DNA from: Phyllobacterium sp. T1293
GTDB lineage: Bacteria > Pseudomonadota > Alphaproteobacteria > Rhizobiales > Rhizobiaceae
Assembly (NCBI RefSeq): GCF_020731415.2
Contig: NZ_CP088273.1
Span: forward strand, 1,741,001-1,805,000
Reading direction: 5' to 3'
Length of the DNA: 64,000 nucleotides
The notes under the pieces are model-generated. The model was not told the DNA's origin. It did no database searches and saw only the letters and a list, made by a program, of their open reading frames with translations. The position numbers were made by a program, and so were the translations under genes. This document shows, one piece after another, positions 26,803-36,051 of this stretch; the first letter of the stretch is position 1; each line of letters opens with the position of its first letter.

Positions 26803-28086
26803 CTATTGCGGCGCCGTCTTGTCTTTTTCAGGCAGGGCAAAAACCTGACCGGGGAAAATCACATCCGGGTTCTGGATCTGCTCTTTGTTGGCAAGATAGA
26901 TCGTCGTGTAGCGGGTTCCCTCACCATAGGTGCGGCGGGATATCGTCCAGAGATTGTCGCCGCGCCGGATGATGACGGAACCATCGACATTCTTGAGCGC
27001 CGCACCGGTGTCATTGCTCTGAGCCTGTTCGGTTCCAGCTGCTGGCGCTGTTTCGGTTGAAGCCTGCGGCGCTGTCGCCGGAGCTTCGGTGGCTGGTGCA
27101 GGCGCAATGGCCGATACACGTTCACCGGCTTCGCGCTTGAACGGCACGGCGGCCCGCGCAATGACTGTTACGCCATCTTTCTCAACCATATCGGCGCGAA
27201 TGATATAGTCACCCACCGGCAAATCGCGCGTGGTCTGTACAAGGAAATGTCCATCTGCACCTGTCTTGGTCGAGCCAATGAGATCGTCATTGGCATAGAC
27301 CTTGACCGTTGAACCCGCATCGGCAATGCCAGCGATGAAAAGCTTGCTGCCTTCAATTTCAACAGCTTCGACGACAATGCGGGCCTTGGCAGCTGGCTGC
27401 TTGACCGGCTTATCGCCGGTGGGTGCCGCCGTTGTGGCTGGCGCATTCAAAGCGGCCTGTGCGGGCACCTCAGGCTTGGTGATCATACGGCTCGGTTGGC
27501 CCGATTGTTCGACCAGCGCCAGAACCTGCCCGGTTTTGGTTTCCGGAATGGATACAATCGCTGTCTCAAGCGAGGTCATTGCACTGCCATCCGGAGCAGT
27601 TGAGCGCAGCACAAGCTGATAATCGCCGGGCTTCAATGGATCATCGAGAACGATAACGAATTCGCCTGATGGCGAGGCTTTGGTGCTGCCGATCACTTGC
27701 CCGCGCGCCAGAAGATCGACTTTACCGTCATTTGCTGCCTTACCGGCAATAACGATCGTCCCTTTGGGATCAACACGCAGAACATCAAAAGCGGGCACAC
27801 CGGGCTTTGCGGGAGATGCATCCGCGGGTGCTGGTGCCGTTCCGGCGGCGGGCGTTGTCGCATCAGCGGATGTCGCCGGGGCAGGTGCAGCAACTTGCGG
27901 CTGTTCGGCTGGCTTTTGTGCCGGTTCGGCTGGCTTTGGAGCAGCCGGCGCAGGCGCTGTTCCATCGGCTGTCACAACGGGCACACCGGGAGTGGGCTTA
28001 CCCGGAAAAAACCCCAGATAGGCGGCAACCAGACCCAAAGCGACAACAACTCCAAATCCCAGCAGTGCAAACTTGTTCTTGATCAT
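26803..28086 (-). CDS. LysM peptidoglycan-binding protein with membrane anchor
   Basis: A 427-residue protein. An N-terminal membrane segment (about 7-26, ALLGFGVVVALGLVAAYLGF) is followed by a long Ala/Pro-rich linker. Two or more immunoglobulin-like repeats follow (VLRVDPKGTIVIAGKAANDG, then VVEAVEIEGSKLFIAGIADA), and a C-terminal LysM domain (VIIRRGDNLWTISRRTYGEG, then NPDVIFPGQVFALPEK). Its role is probably binding or remodelling peptidoglycan in the periplasm. The ATG at 28086 has GGGGA upstream; longer upstream frames are not supported. It is divergent from the LOG gene. Confidence 0.85.
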   Translation of the reverse strand: MIKNKFALLGFGVVVALGLVAAYLGFFPGKPTPGVPVVTADGTAPAPAAPKPAEPAQKPAEQPQVAAPAPATSADATTPAAGTAPAPADASPAKPGVPAFDVLRVDPKGTIVIAGKAANDGKVDLLARGQVIGSTKASPSGEFVIVLDDPLKPGDYQLVLRSTAPDGSAMTSLETAIVSIPETKTGQVLALVEQSGQPSRMITKPEVPAQAALNAPATTAAPTGDKPVKQPAAKARIVVEAVEIEGSKLFIAGIADAGSTVKVYANDDLIGSTKTGADGHFLVQTTRDLPVGDYIIRADMVEKDGVTVIARAAVPFKREAGERVSAIAPAPATEAPATAPQASTETAPAAGTEQAQSNDTGAALKNVDGSVIIRRGDNLWTISRRTYGEGTRYTTIYLANKEQIQNPDVIFPGQVFALPEKDKTAPQ

Positions 28087-28260
28087 TATTCCCCGACCCT
28101 CTTGATGGTTTTGGTCTAGCGCCTTTTCTACCTTGCTACAAGAAAACCCTTTAAATTCAGCCTTATTCCCTGTGATTATTAGACTGAAATGGCAATTCGA
28201 AACTTTTGTCGCATCTGCAGAAGCTTGACGTTTCGCAAGGCAGGAGGCACCACTTTCCAA

Positions 28261-28866
28261 ATGAGCAAGATTCGATCGATTTGTGTTTACTGCGGCTCCT
28301 CTCCGGGCCGTGATCCGATTTACAAACAGAGCGGCAAGATACTGGGCAAGTCCATCGCCGAAAACGGGCTTGAACTGGTTTATGGCGGCGGCACCAAAGG
28401 CATTATGGGTGCCGTGGCAGATGGCGTCATGTCCGCAGGTGGCAAGGTCACAGGGATCATTCCGAAGTTCCTGATGAACAAGGAAGCCACCGAACATGCG
28501 CTTGGCCAATTGTCAGAGCTGATCATCACCGAGGATATGCATGAGCGCAAACACAGGATGTTTGAACGCTCCGATGCTTTCGTCACCCTGCCCGGCGGCA
28601 TCGGCACGGTGGAAGAGATTGTCGAGGTCATGACCTGGGCGCAGCTTGGACGTCATCGCAAGCCGATGGTTTTTGCCAATATTAACGGTTTCTGGAATCC
28701 GATGCTGGCGCTTATCGATCACATGAAGGCCGAAGGTTTTGTCCATACGTCACATTTGGTCAATCCGCTTGTGGTAGACCATGCGGAAGATATTGTTCCG
28801 GCGATCCTTGATGCGGCAGCAAAGGGTGATCGGGACGGCGACGAAGCAATCATCGAACGGCTGTAG
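28261..28866 (+). CDS. LOG family cytokinin-riboside monophosphate phosphoribohydrolase-like protein
   Basis: A 201-residue TIGR00730/LOG family protein. The catalytic motif PGGIGTVEE is at 111-119, preceded by YGGGTKGIMG (41-50) and MHERK (93-97). LOG proteins release the base from nucleoside 5'-monophosphates; many bacterial members act on AMP or other nucleotides. I chose the ATG at 28261 (MSKIRSICVYCGSS) by family N-terminus. AGGAGG lies 14 bases upstream, an unusually long spacing. A ZntB-like gene follows 20 bases later. Confidence 0.88.
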   Translation: MSKIRSICVYCGSSPGRDPIYKQSGKILGKSIAENGLELVYGGGTKGIMGAVADGVMSAGGKVTGIIPKFLMNKEATEHALGQLSELIITEDMHERKHRMFERSDAFVTLPGGIGTVEEIVEVMTWAQLGRHRKPMVFANINGFWNPMLALIDHMKAEGFVHTSHLVNPLVVDHAEDIVPAILDAAAKGDRDGDEAIIERL

Positions 28867-28886
28867 CTGAAAGGAACGGGGATTTC

Positions 28887-29897
28887 ATGGTTCAAACATT
28901 GAGCTTAGATCCCCAACCGGACGCAAAACGTCTCAACAATGATGATTTTGTCATCGCCTTCAGTTTTGGTGCCGACGGTTCGCTGCTTGGTGAACCGGTC
29001 GCTACAGCTGACAGGGCATGGACATGGAAAAGTTACGCGCTTGCTGATGCGCGGGCGCGTCGCAGTCTCGAAACGGACAAAGCCCTATCGGAAAGCGTAC
29101 GCGAGGCGTTCCTCTCCTCCGGCGACCAATGCCAGATCAGTTATGAGGATGGATGGCTTTTCGGTGAATTGCCCGATCTGCAACACGAGCATTATGGCGA
29201 TCCGCGTGAACTTGGCTATTTCCGCTTTGCCTTCAACAAGAGCCTTTTCATCAGTGGCCGCCGCCATCCGCTGCAGTCGGTCGATGATGTGCGCCAATCC
29301 ATCAATCGCGGCAAGACCAAGCCCGCCTCGCCCATAGCGCTGTTCAGTGCCATCTTCCGGCGCTTCCTTGATCTCCTGAAGGCTGAAATCACCCAGCTTT
29401 CCGAAACGCTCGATTCCATCGAAGATCATATCGTTGGTGAGAACTGGCAGGGTGAGCGTGAGCGGCTGGTGCCGGTGCGCCGCCAGATTGTGGTTTTCCA
29501 TCGCTATCTCACCGCCGCAACCAGTCTGTTCCGCCACATCGACCATGCGGACCGGCGTGCTCTGCCTGAGGATCTTGACGATCTGATTGAGGGATTGTCG
29601 ATCCGCGCCGCCACGCTGCATGCTGAAGGCGAACAGTTGCAACAACGCGCAAGACTGTTGCAGGACGAACTTCTGGCCAAATTGACCGACCAGTCCAACC
29701 GGTTTCTCTACGTCTTGTCCGTGATGACGGCGGTTCTCTTGCCAAGCACCGTTATAACGGGCCTGTTTGGCATGAATACAGCTGGCCTGCCCTTTGCCAA
29801 CAACCCACATGGCTTCTGGATCGTTGGGTTGCTTGCGCTCATTATCTCAGGGATGGTTTATCTGCTTGTGCGCAAGATCGGTGGCTCGGGGCGTTGA
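28887..29897 (+). CDS. CorA/ZntB family divalent cation transporter
   Basis: A 336-residue CorA superfamily protein. A long cytoplasmic N-terminal domain with helical segments is followed by two C-terminal membrane helices, and the GMN selectivity signature lies at 295-297 (TGLFGMNTAGLPF). The lack of a strict CorA YGMNF motif and the general look (DHADRRALPEDLDDL) fit ZntB-type zinc transporters better than CorA magnesium channels. It lies 20 bases after the LOG gene. Confidence 0.88.
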   Translation: MVQTLSLDPQPDAKRLNNDDFVIAFSFGADGSLLGEPVATADRAWTWKSYALADARARRSLETDKALSESVREAFLSSGDQCQISYEDGWLFGELPDLQHEHYGDPRELGYFRFAFNKSLFISGRRHPLQSVDDVRQSINRGKTKPASPIALFSAIFRRFLDLLKAEITQLSETLDSIEDHIVGENWQGERERLVPVRRQIVVFHRYLTAATSLFRHIDHADRRALPEDLDDLIEGLSIRAATLHAEGEQLQQRARLLQDELLAKLTDQSNRFLYVLSVMTAVLLPSTVITGLFGMNTAGLPFANNPHGFWIVGLLALIISGMVYLLVRKIGGSGR

Positions 29898-29935
29898 TCT
29901 GGGTGGGCCTTTGCAGGCTGCATCGCCGGATATGC

Positions 29936-30245
29936 GCCCTTTGACAAGCTCAGGATGAGGGAGTGTGTCGATTGCAATGATAATCGCCGAAGTTGCAGAT
30001 CACAAAGGTTGCAGAACTTGGCTCCCCTTACCACCCACCTCTTCCCGTCATCCTCGGGCTTGACCCGAGGACACACAGCTAAGGAGATCAAACGAACTTG
30101 GTTGCTCGGAGCTTTTTAATTATGGGTCCTCGGGTCAAGCCCGAGGATGACGGAGAAAGGTGCGGGGAGAGTCAAGTTCTGCAATCTTTGCGATTAGCTT
30201 TGCATCCACACCCTCTCTCATGGTGAGCTTGTCGAACCACGAACC
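29936..30245. repeat. Composite element: B arms enclosing an A doublet
   Basis: The left arm (TTTGACAAGCTCAGGATGAG) starts 39 bases after the stop of the cation transporter. The right arm reads TCTCATGGTGAGCTTGTCGA near 30216-30235. The inner A doublet spans 30045-30154. The segment AGTTCTGCAATCTTTGCGAT before the right arm also occurs in the copy at 37.5-37.8 kb. The whole gap 29898-30276 is repeat-derived; I see no gene. Confidence 0.87.
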
Positions 30246-30276
30246 GCGCACCACGGCACACCAGTAGTGATACTGA

Positions 30277-31236
30277 TTAAACGGCTAGCGCCTTCACCTT
30301 GCGCGATTCACGCAGCATGGACCAGGTGTAGATCACCAGCGCTGCCCAAATCATCGCGAATGCAATGAATTGTTCATGGGAGAATGGCTCGCCAAACACA
30401 AAGATGGCGCACAAAAACACGATGGTCGGCGCAAGATATTGCATCAGGCCGATGGTGGTGTAGCGCAGGAGCTTGGCACCAAAAGCATAAAGAATAAGCG
30501 GAATGGCCGTGGCGGGACCGGCAAACAGCAACAGCCCGATGTCATGGCTGCTGCCATTGACGAAATGGCTTGTTCCCTGTGCTATCGTCCAGAAAATGAA
30601 ACCGAGCGACGGAACGGACAGGATCAGCACTTCCAGCATGAAACCCTGTGTTGGCCCGATGGGCAGCGTCTTGCGGAAGAAGCCGTAAAAACCAAAGCTG
30701 AAAGCCAGAACCAGCGAAATCCATGGCAATCCGCCGGACGAAATCGTCAGTAGCAGGACAGCACCAGCCGCAAGAGCAATGGCAACCATCTGCGGGCGCG
30801 TCAGCCTTTCCGACAGGAAAACACTGCCGAGCACGACATTCACCAGCGGATTGATGTAATAGCCGAGCGCCGTATCAACCGCGTGCCCCGCGCCGATGGC
30901 CCAGACATAGGTGCCCCAATTGATGGTAATGAGCGTTGCCGTCAACGTCGCCATCGCCAACATGCGCGGCGTCTTGAACGCGGTTTTCAGATCATCGAAG
31001 CGGCCAAGCCACCAAAGGACGACGCCAGCAATTGGCACCGACCAGACAATGCGGTGCGAGACAACCTCAAGGGTTGGCATGTAATCAACAGCCTTCAGAT
31101 AAAACGGCAGGATGCCCCAAAGCAGATAGGCAGAAAGCGCAAAGATAAAGCCTTTCCTGCCATCGGACATTCCCGGTTGTGCTTCAGTCACTATTGTTCC
31201 AGCGCCAAGGCTGCTTTGATTAATCTGTTCGCTCAT
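30277..31236 (-). CDS. rarD: RarD-type EamA family transporter
   Basis: A 319-residue DMT/EamA transporter of the RarD subgroup with ten predicted membrane segments. GFIFALSAYLLWGILPFYLK is typical of the RarD N-terminus, and WALVIYTWS-like sequence ends the last helix. RarD was first linked to chloramphenicol resistance, but its natural substrate is not known. The ATG at 31236 (MSEQINQSSLG) is chosen over an in-frame ATG 16 codons upstream. Confidence 0.85.
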   Translation of the reverse strand: MSEQINQSSLGAGTIVTEAQPGMSDGRKGFIFALSAYLLWGILPFYLKAVDYMPTLEVVSHRIVWSVPIAGVVLWWLGRFDDLKTAFKTPRMLAMATLTATLITINWGTYVWAIGAGHAVDTALGYYINPLVNVVLGSVFLSERLTRPQMVAIALAAGAVLLLTISSGGLPWISLVLAFSFGFYGFFRKTLPIGPTQGFMLEVLILSVPSLGFIFWTIAQGTSHFVNGSSHDIGLLLFAGPATAIPLILYAFGAKLLRYTTIGLMQYLAPTIVFLCAIFVFGEPFSHEQFIAFAMIWAALVIYTWSMLRESRKVKALAV

Positions 31237-31347
31237 GGGGCGATGATCTATGCTTATCGCCCCACAACGTCCATTGAATTCCACTGATCATTCCATCAAG
31301 GCTCTTGATGTTTTGAGCCAATTTGAATGAAAATCATGGAAACCTGA

Positions 31348-32961
31348 CTACTCAGCAGCAATTTTGCCGGCAAGATCGCGATTTTTCATCAATTTATAGA
31401 CGACAGAGTCCATAAGCGCCTGAAACGACGCATCGATAATGTTGTCGGAAACACCCACCGTCCACCAGCGCACATTGCTGGAGTCAGTCGATTCGATCAG
31501 TACGCGGGTAATGGCTTCCGTGCCCCCATTGAGGATACGCACCTTGAAGTCTGCCAGCACCAGATCATTGATCTCGTTCTGGTAGCGTCCCATGTCCTTG
31601 CGCAGGGCCAGATCGAGCGCATTCACAGGGCCATGCCCTTCGGCAACGGACATGCGATGCTCGCCATCAATTTCAACGCGGACCACGGCCTCCGAGACAG
31701 TCTTGATATTGCCATTGGCATCAAAGCGGCGCTCGACCATGCAGCGAAAGGAATCCACCTTGAAGAACTCAGGCACTGTGCCAAGCGTACGGCGGGCGAG
31801 AAGCTCGAAGCTCGCATCAGCACCCTCATAGGCATAGCCTTCCGCCTCGTGCTCCTTGACCAGTGCAATCAGCGTATCGAGCCGTGGATCATTCTTGGCA
31901 ACGGATATACCACGCCGCTCCAGCTCATTGATGAAGTTGGACTTGCCGCCCTGATCCGACACCATGACCTTGCGCCGGTTGCCGACTGTTTCCGGTGGCA
32001 CATGTTCGTAAGTCGCGGGCTCCTTGATCAGCGCCGAGGCATGGATGCCAGCCTTGGTGGCAAAAGCCGATGTGCCGACAAAAGCGCCCTGCGCATTGGG
32101 GGCACGGTTGAGCAATTCGTCAAAACTGCGCGACAGGCGTGTGAGGCCCTTCAGTTTTTCCGGACTGATGCCAGTTTCGAAACGGCTCGACCATGCGGGC
32201 TTCAAAGCCAGCGTCGGAATGATAGTGATCAGATTGGCATTGCCGCAGCGCTCACCAATGCCATTCAGCGTGCCTTGAATATGGCGCACGCCTGCATCCA
32301 CTGCCGCCAGTGAATTGGCAACCGCCTGCTCCGTATCATTGTGCGCATGAATGCCGAGATGATCACCCGGTATGACTTTGGTCACGGCGCGAACGATCTC
32401 GCTGACTTCATTGGGCTGCGTGCCGCCATTGGTGTCGCACAGCACCACCCAGCGCGCGCCCGCCTCATAGGCCGTTCTGGCGCAGGCCATGGCATATTCA
32501 AGGTTGGCTTTATAGCCATCGAAAAAATGCTCGCAATCGACGATGGCTTCCTTGCCTGCCGCAACGGCTGCTTTCACGGATGCATCGATGGATTCCAGAT
32601 TTTCCTCGTTGGTACAGCCAAGCGCGACACGGACATGATAGTCCCAGCTTTTGCCGACAAAACAGACCACATCCGCCGAGGAGCCGATCAGCGCCGCAAG
32701 GCCCGGATCATTGGAGACGGAAACACCGGCACGTTTGGTCATGCCAAATGCGGCAAACTTTGCCCGCCTGGTGCGCTTTTCCGCGAAAAATGCCGTATCG
32801 GTGGGATTGGCGCCGGGATAGCCGCCTTCAACATAATCAAGGCCGAATTCATCCAGCAGATCGGCAATGACTTTCTTGTCCTCAACCGAAAAATCGATGC
32901 CCGGCGTCTGCTGGCCATCGCGCAATGTCGTGTCGAAGAGATAAACACGTTCTTTTTTCAC
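31348..32961 (-). CDS. cimA: (R)-citramalate synthase
   Basis: CimA condenses pyruvate and acetyl-CoA to citramalate for isoleucine synthesis, bypassing threonine. The 537-residue protein has the HMGL-type metal and catalytic motif DTTLRDGQQTPG at 10-21, HAHNDTEQAVANS and GTLNGIGERCGNAN. A LeuA-type C-terminal regulatory domain follows, which usually mediates isoleucine feedback. The GTG at 32961 overlaps the GFA gene stop by 4 bases (GTGA), with GGAGG 7 bases upstream. Homologues can be mis-called 2-isopropylmalate synthase; this sequence is of the TIGR00977 type. Confidence 0.9.
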   Translation of the reverse strand: MKKERVYLFDTTLRDGQQTPGIDFSVEDKKVIADLLDEFGLDYVEGGYPGANPTDTAFFAEKRTRRAKFAAFGMTKRAGVSVSNDPGLAALIGSSADVVCFVGKSWDYHVRVALGCTNEENLESIDASVKAAVAAGKEAIVDCEHFFDGYKANLEYAMACARTAYEAGARWVVLCDTNGGTQPNEVSEIVRAVTKVIPGDHLGIHAHNDTEQAVANSLAAVDAGVRHIQGTLNGIGERCGNANLITIIPTLALKPAWSSRFETGISPEKLKGLTRLSRSFDELLNRAPNAQGAFVGTSAFATKAGIHASALIKEPATYEHVPPETVGNRRKVMVSDQGGKSNFINELERRGISVAKNDPRLDTLIALVKEHEAEGYAYEGADASFELLARRTLGTVPEFFKVDSFRCMVERRFDANGNIKTVSEAVVRVEIDGEHRMSVAEGHGPVNALDLALRKDMGRYQNEINDLVLADFKVRILNGGTEAITRVLIESTDSSNVRWWTVGVSDNIIDASFQALMDSVVYKLMKNRDLAGKIAAE

Positions 32962-33452
32962 TTGCCCGCCTCCCCCAGCGGCCATTCATCCGTATCATAA
33001 TCGGGATGCTGGTTGGACTTCATTGTTTTCAGGAACCCGGCTGACTCCAGATCGGCATCAGACCGATGGCCGGGCAGACGATGCAAATCATCGACATAGG
33101 GCAGCTTGTCCTCAATGCCCCATTGCACGATTGGCGCCAGCTCCTCCGGGTGATCGAAAGCACCAATGGCAAGCGCCACGCCATCAGGTGCCTCATAGGT
33201 CAAAGGCGTGCCGCAGCTTTCGCAGAAACCACGCTGGACGTGATTGGACGAACGGAAACGCTTTGGCTCGCCGCGCGTCCATTGCAGATGTGCTGTACCG
33301 ACAGAAACCAGCGGCGCATAGAAATTGCCAAATGCCTTTTGACACATCCGGCAATGGCAGATGGAGGTATCCGTCAGCGTACCTTCGATGCGAAACCGAA
33401 TGGCGCCACACTGACAGCCCCCGGTGTAAACGGGCTTGTTATCAAGACTCAT
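32958..33452 (-). CDS. GFA family zinc-binding protein
   Basis: A 164-residue protein of the GFA (glutathione-dependent formaldehyde-activating enzyme-like) family. Zinc ligands are visible: Cys13 and Cys15 (GGCQCGAIRF), Cys32, Cys34 and Cys37 (CHCRMCQK), and Cys77 and Cys80 (CESCG). Most members have no proven reaction. The ATG at 33452 overlaps the DUF559 gene by 11 bases, with GGGAG 8 bases upstream. The stop overlaps cimA, so DUF559, GFA and cimA form a tightly packed series. Confidence 0.9.
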   Translation of the reverse strand: MSLDNKPVYTGGCQCGAIRFRIEGTLTDTSICHCRMCQKAFGNFYAPLVSVGTAHLQWTRGEPKRFRSSNHVQRGFCESCGTPLTYEAPDGVALAIGAFDHPEELAPIVQWGIEDKLPYVDDLHRLPGHRSDADLESAGFLKTMKSNQHPDYDTDEWPLGEAGK

Positions 33453-33825
33453 GTCGCTGGCTCCCATTCAGCGCAACGCTGACGATATGCTGGCACACGC
33501 CGTCAATATCCCGCAAAACATCATCATTCCAGAAACGCAGCATTGTCCAGCCATCCGCTTCCAAACGTTGGGTTCTGTTGAGATCGTATTTCAGATCAAT
33601 GTCATGACCATGCTGCGAGCCATCTACCTCCACGATCAATCGACGTGTAGGGCAGGCAAAGTCGACAATATACCCGGCAATAGGCATTTGCCTTTTAAAG
33701 GCCATTCCCATCAGCCGATGTGCGCGAACCGCATTCCAAAGCTTCAATTCAGCATCGGTCAATGCTTTGCGCATTGACTTGGCATTGCCACGAATTTTTG
33801 GAGAGACGGGGGTATGTGATGGCAT
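33442..33825 (-). CDS. DUF559 endonuclease-like protein
   Basis: A 127-residue DUF559 protein, related to very-short-patch-repair and PD-(D/E)xK nucleases. Candidate catalytic residues are Asp55, Glu66 and Asp68 in VDFACPTRRLIVEVDGSQH. AELKLWNAVRAHRLMGMAFK is the usual DUF559 start. I chose the ATG at 33825, with GGTGAG 5 bases upstream. Those bases belong to the end of a palindromic repeat (33832-34025), so the repeat seems to supply the ribosome site. No function is established for this group. It overlaps the GFA gene. Confidence 0.85.
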   Translation of the reverse strand: MPSHTPVSPKIRGNAKSMRKALTDAELKLWNAVRAHRLMGMAFKRQMPIAGYIVDFACPTRRLIVEVDGSQHGHDIDLKYDLNRTQRLEADGWTMLRFWNDDVLRDIDGVCQHIVSVALNGSQRHES

Positions 33826-33831
33826 GGTGCT

Positions 33832-34025
33832 CACCCCCCTCTGTCCTGTCGGACATCTCCCCCACAAGGGGGGAGATCAGCCTTCAGTATGGCCTTCGCG
33901 AAATTTGAGACGTTCCCTGTTGTGCAAAGGCGTTGATGCCAATGTGATCTCCCCCCTTGTGGGGGGTCCGAAGGACGGGCGAGACCCGTGGCTCGCCCCG
34001 GAGTCCGACAGGACAGAGGGGGGTG
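33832..34025. repeat. C-type inverted repeat abutting the DUF559 start
   Basis: The left arm begins CACCCCCCTCTGTCCTGTCG and includes the hairpin ATCTCCCCC-aca-aGGGGGGAGAT. The right arm contains GATCTCCCCCCTTGTGGGGG and ends TCCGACAGGACAGAGGGG. A second hairpin GGCGAG/CTCGCC lies in the right arm. Between them is about 65 bases of unique sequence. The element fills the gap between cysS and the DUF559 gene. Confidence 0.85.
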
Positions 34026-34039
34026 TAACGATGTCAAAC

Positions 34040-35497
34040 TCACCTTTTCACCTCCCAGCTTGTCATGCGCTCGCCGGTTTCGGGATTTTTGCCGTCCTTG
34101 AGCTGGATGCCCTTTTCCAACAGTTCATCGCGGATGCGGTCAGCCTCGGCAAAGCTCTTTGCGCCGAGTAGAGCCAGACGCTCGCTTATCTTTGCATCAA
34201 GTTCAGCCTTGAAAGCATCGGACAGATTGGCAGCCGTTTGCCCAGCCACATCAACACCGAGCAGTGCGAAAGCAGCGTGATAATCTTCCGGGCTCACCGA
34301 GCCGGATTTGCGGATGGACGCCAGCCAGTTGATCAGGCTTGGTGTCGCCAGATCATCCGACAGAATGGTGATCGCATCATCCGGAATCGTCCCGACAGGA
34401 GCATCGCCCACATATTCGCGTGCCTTGACCAGAATGTTCTCGGCTTCCTCCAGCCGGTTGACGGTAAAATCAATCGGCTCGCGGTAATTGGTCATCAGCA
34501 TGGCAAGGCGCAGCACCTCACCCGGCCATTTGCGGTCGCCAAAGACTTTGGTTTCCAAAAGCTCATTGATCGTGAAGAAATTACCGGCGCTCTTGGCCAT
34601 CTTCTGGCCTTCGACCTGCAGAAAGCCATTATGCATCCAGATATTGGCCATGCGCTCGGTACCCAGAGCGCAGCATGACTGTGCGATCTCGTTCTCATGG
34701 TGCGGAAAGACGAGATCAATGCCACCCGCATGGATGTCAAAGATGTTCTTCATCGGATCATCGCAATAAAGCCCGCCGCCGAATGGTTCCAGAAGCTTGG
34801 CCATGGCCATGGCGGAGCACTCGATATGCCAGCCCGGACGTCCCAGCCCATCAATCCCCGCAGGCGAAGGCCAGCCCGGCTCATCAACCTTGGATGGCTT
34901 CCATAAAACGAAATCCATCTCGTCGCGCTTGTAGGATGCGACGTCAACCCGAGCCCCGGCCAGCATGTCATCGGATGAACGACGGGCGAGCAGGCCATAG
35001 CGCGGGCCGTTGCGCATGTTCATCGCTGATGGCGAAAACAGCACATGGCCATCGGCCACATAGGCGACGCCCCGCTCCACCAGACGGTCAATCATCGCAA
35101 CCATCTCTTTGATGTAATCGGTCGCCCGTGGCTGGTCGGATGGCTCCAGATTGCCCAGCGCCTTCACATCCGCCTGAAATTGCGCGTTGGTCTTGTCGGT
35201 GACGACCCGGATAGCCTCATTCAAAGGCAAATCAGGATAGTCCCGTGCGGCACGCGCGTTGATCTTGTCGTCAACGTCAGTGATGTTGCGCACATAGGTA
35301 ACGTGCGCCTCGCCATAGACATGGCGCAAAAACCGGAACAGCACATCGAACACGATGACCGGGCGGGCATTGCCAATATGGGCATAGTCATAGACGGTCG
35401 GGCCGCAGACATACATGCGCACGTTTTTCGGATCGATCGGCACGAAGTCTTCCTTCGTGCGGGTGAGCGTATTGTAAAGGCTCAGTCTGTGCGGCAT
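34040..35497 (-). CDS. cysS: Cysteinyl-tRNA synthetase
   Basis: CysRS charges tRNA-Cys. The 485-residue class I synthetase has the zinc Cys31 in [18 protein letters not shown] with the HIGH-like HIGN at 40-43. Further zinc ligands are near Cys227 (HIECSAM) and in HHENEIAQ (266-273), and KMAKS lies at 299-303 (the KMSKS variant common in CysRS). Length is canonical. It stands alone upstream of the C-type repeat. Confidence 0.96.
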   Translation of the reverse strand: MPHRLSLYNTLTRTKEDFVPIDPKNVRMYVCGPTVYDYAHIGNARPVIVFDVLFRFLRHVYGEAHVTYVRNITDVDDKINARAARDYPDLPLNEAIRVVTDKTNAQFQADVKALGNLEPSDQPRATDYIKEMVAMIDRLVERGVAYVADGHVLFSPSAMNMRNGPRYGLLARRSSDDMLAGARVDVASYKRDEMDFVLWKPSKVDEPGWPSPAGIDGLGRPGWHIECSAMAMAKLLEPFGGGLYCDDPMKNIFDIHAGGIDLVFPHHENEIAQSCCALGTERMANIWMHNGFLQVEGQKMAKSAGNFFTINELLETKVFGDRKWPGEVLRLAMLMTNYREPIDFTVNRLEEAENILVKAREYVGDAPVGTIPDDAITILSDDLATPSLINWLASIRKSGSVSPEDYHAAFALLGVDVAGQTAANLSDAFKAELDAKISERLALLGAKSFAEADRIRDELLEKGIQLKDGKNPETGERMTSWEVKR

Positions 35498-35757
35498 GTC
35501 TCTGATCTCAAATTTAAGGTTTCAATGGTGAATACGCATATCATCACGCTGGTCTGGCGACCGGTGCGTTTCACATCTTTGGATCAAATTTTGAGACGAA
35601 AACGGCCGGGGCCAGCGAAGCGCTAGCTGATGATAATCCGACAGGTAATAATCGTTACGGACGACGTTTTCATGATTGCATTTATGGTTGAGCGGAAGCG
35701 AGACGTCAAGCGCAAGCTGTCGGTAGTCACCTGTGACAAATTTATCAGTTTTGAACT

Positions 35758-35775
35758 GGTTAATCCAAATTAACC
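35758..35775. promoter_or_regulatory. Inverted repeat in the region before the small ORF at 35884
   Basis: GGTTAAT and ATTAACC are perfect inverted 7-mers separated by CCAA. The rest of the 386-base gap (35498-35883) shows no other gene; it is the divergent regulatory region between cysS and the small plus-strand ORF. Confidence 0.35.
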
Positions 35776-35883
35776 GGAAAGCCCAAAATCCTCCCGGAAA
35801 GTGCCTTTTTTCCGGCCCAATTGACCGGGATTCCTGCATCCGAGATCACCGGGGAATTGTCCCCGCGACACAGGACCGGACCC

Positions 35884-36051
35884 ATGACCAACACTTCCGT
35901 AGCGGCCAAAGCCCGCGACACCGTATTCGCCGATCATCTGGCCGCACAATATCGTGCGATTGGCCCGGCAGCCGTTCAGGCCGCCGTTTTGACCAAGCCA
36001 CGCCAGCGGCCACTGTTGAACCTTGCCTCAACCGTGCAGGAAACGGACTAA
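35884..36051 (+). CDS. Small hypothetical protein (55 aa)
   Basis: A 55-residue frame, MTNTSVAAKARDTVFADHL, ending LLNLASTVQETD. The sequence is amphipathic and compositionally protein-like (A, R and Q rich). Its 3' end overlaps the 3' end of the lysE gene on the other strand by 24 bases. There is no strong ribosome site (CAGGACCGGACCC lies before the ATG). I do not recognise a family. It could be a small DNA- or protein-binding factor, or not be a gene. Confidence 0.45.
   Translation: MTNTSVAAKARDTVFADHLAAQYRAIGPAAVQAAVLTKPRQRPLLNLASTVQETD

Noticed and set aside
35758..35775. CtrA box
   Set aside because: The two TTAA cores are 6 bases apart, while the full CtrA box needs 7; I keep it only as an inverted repeat.
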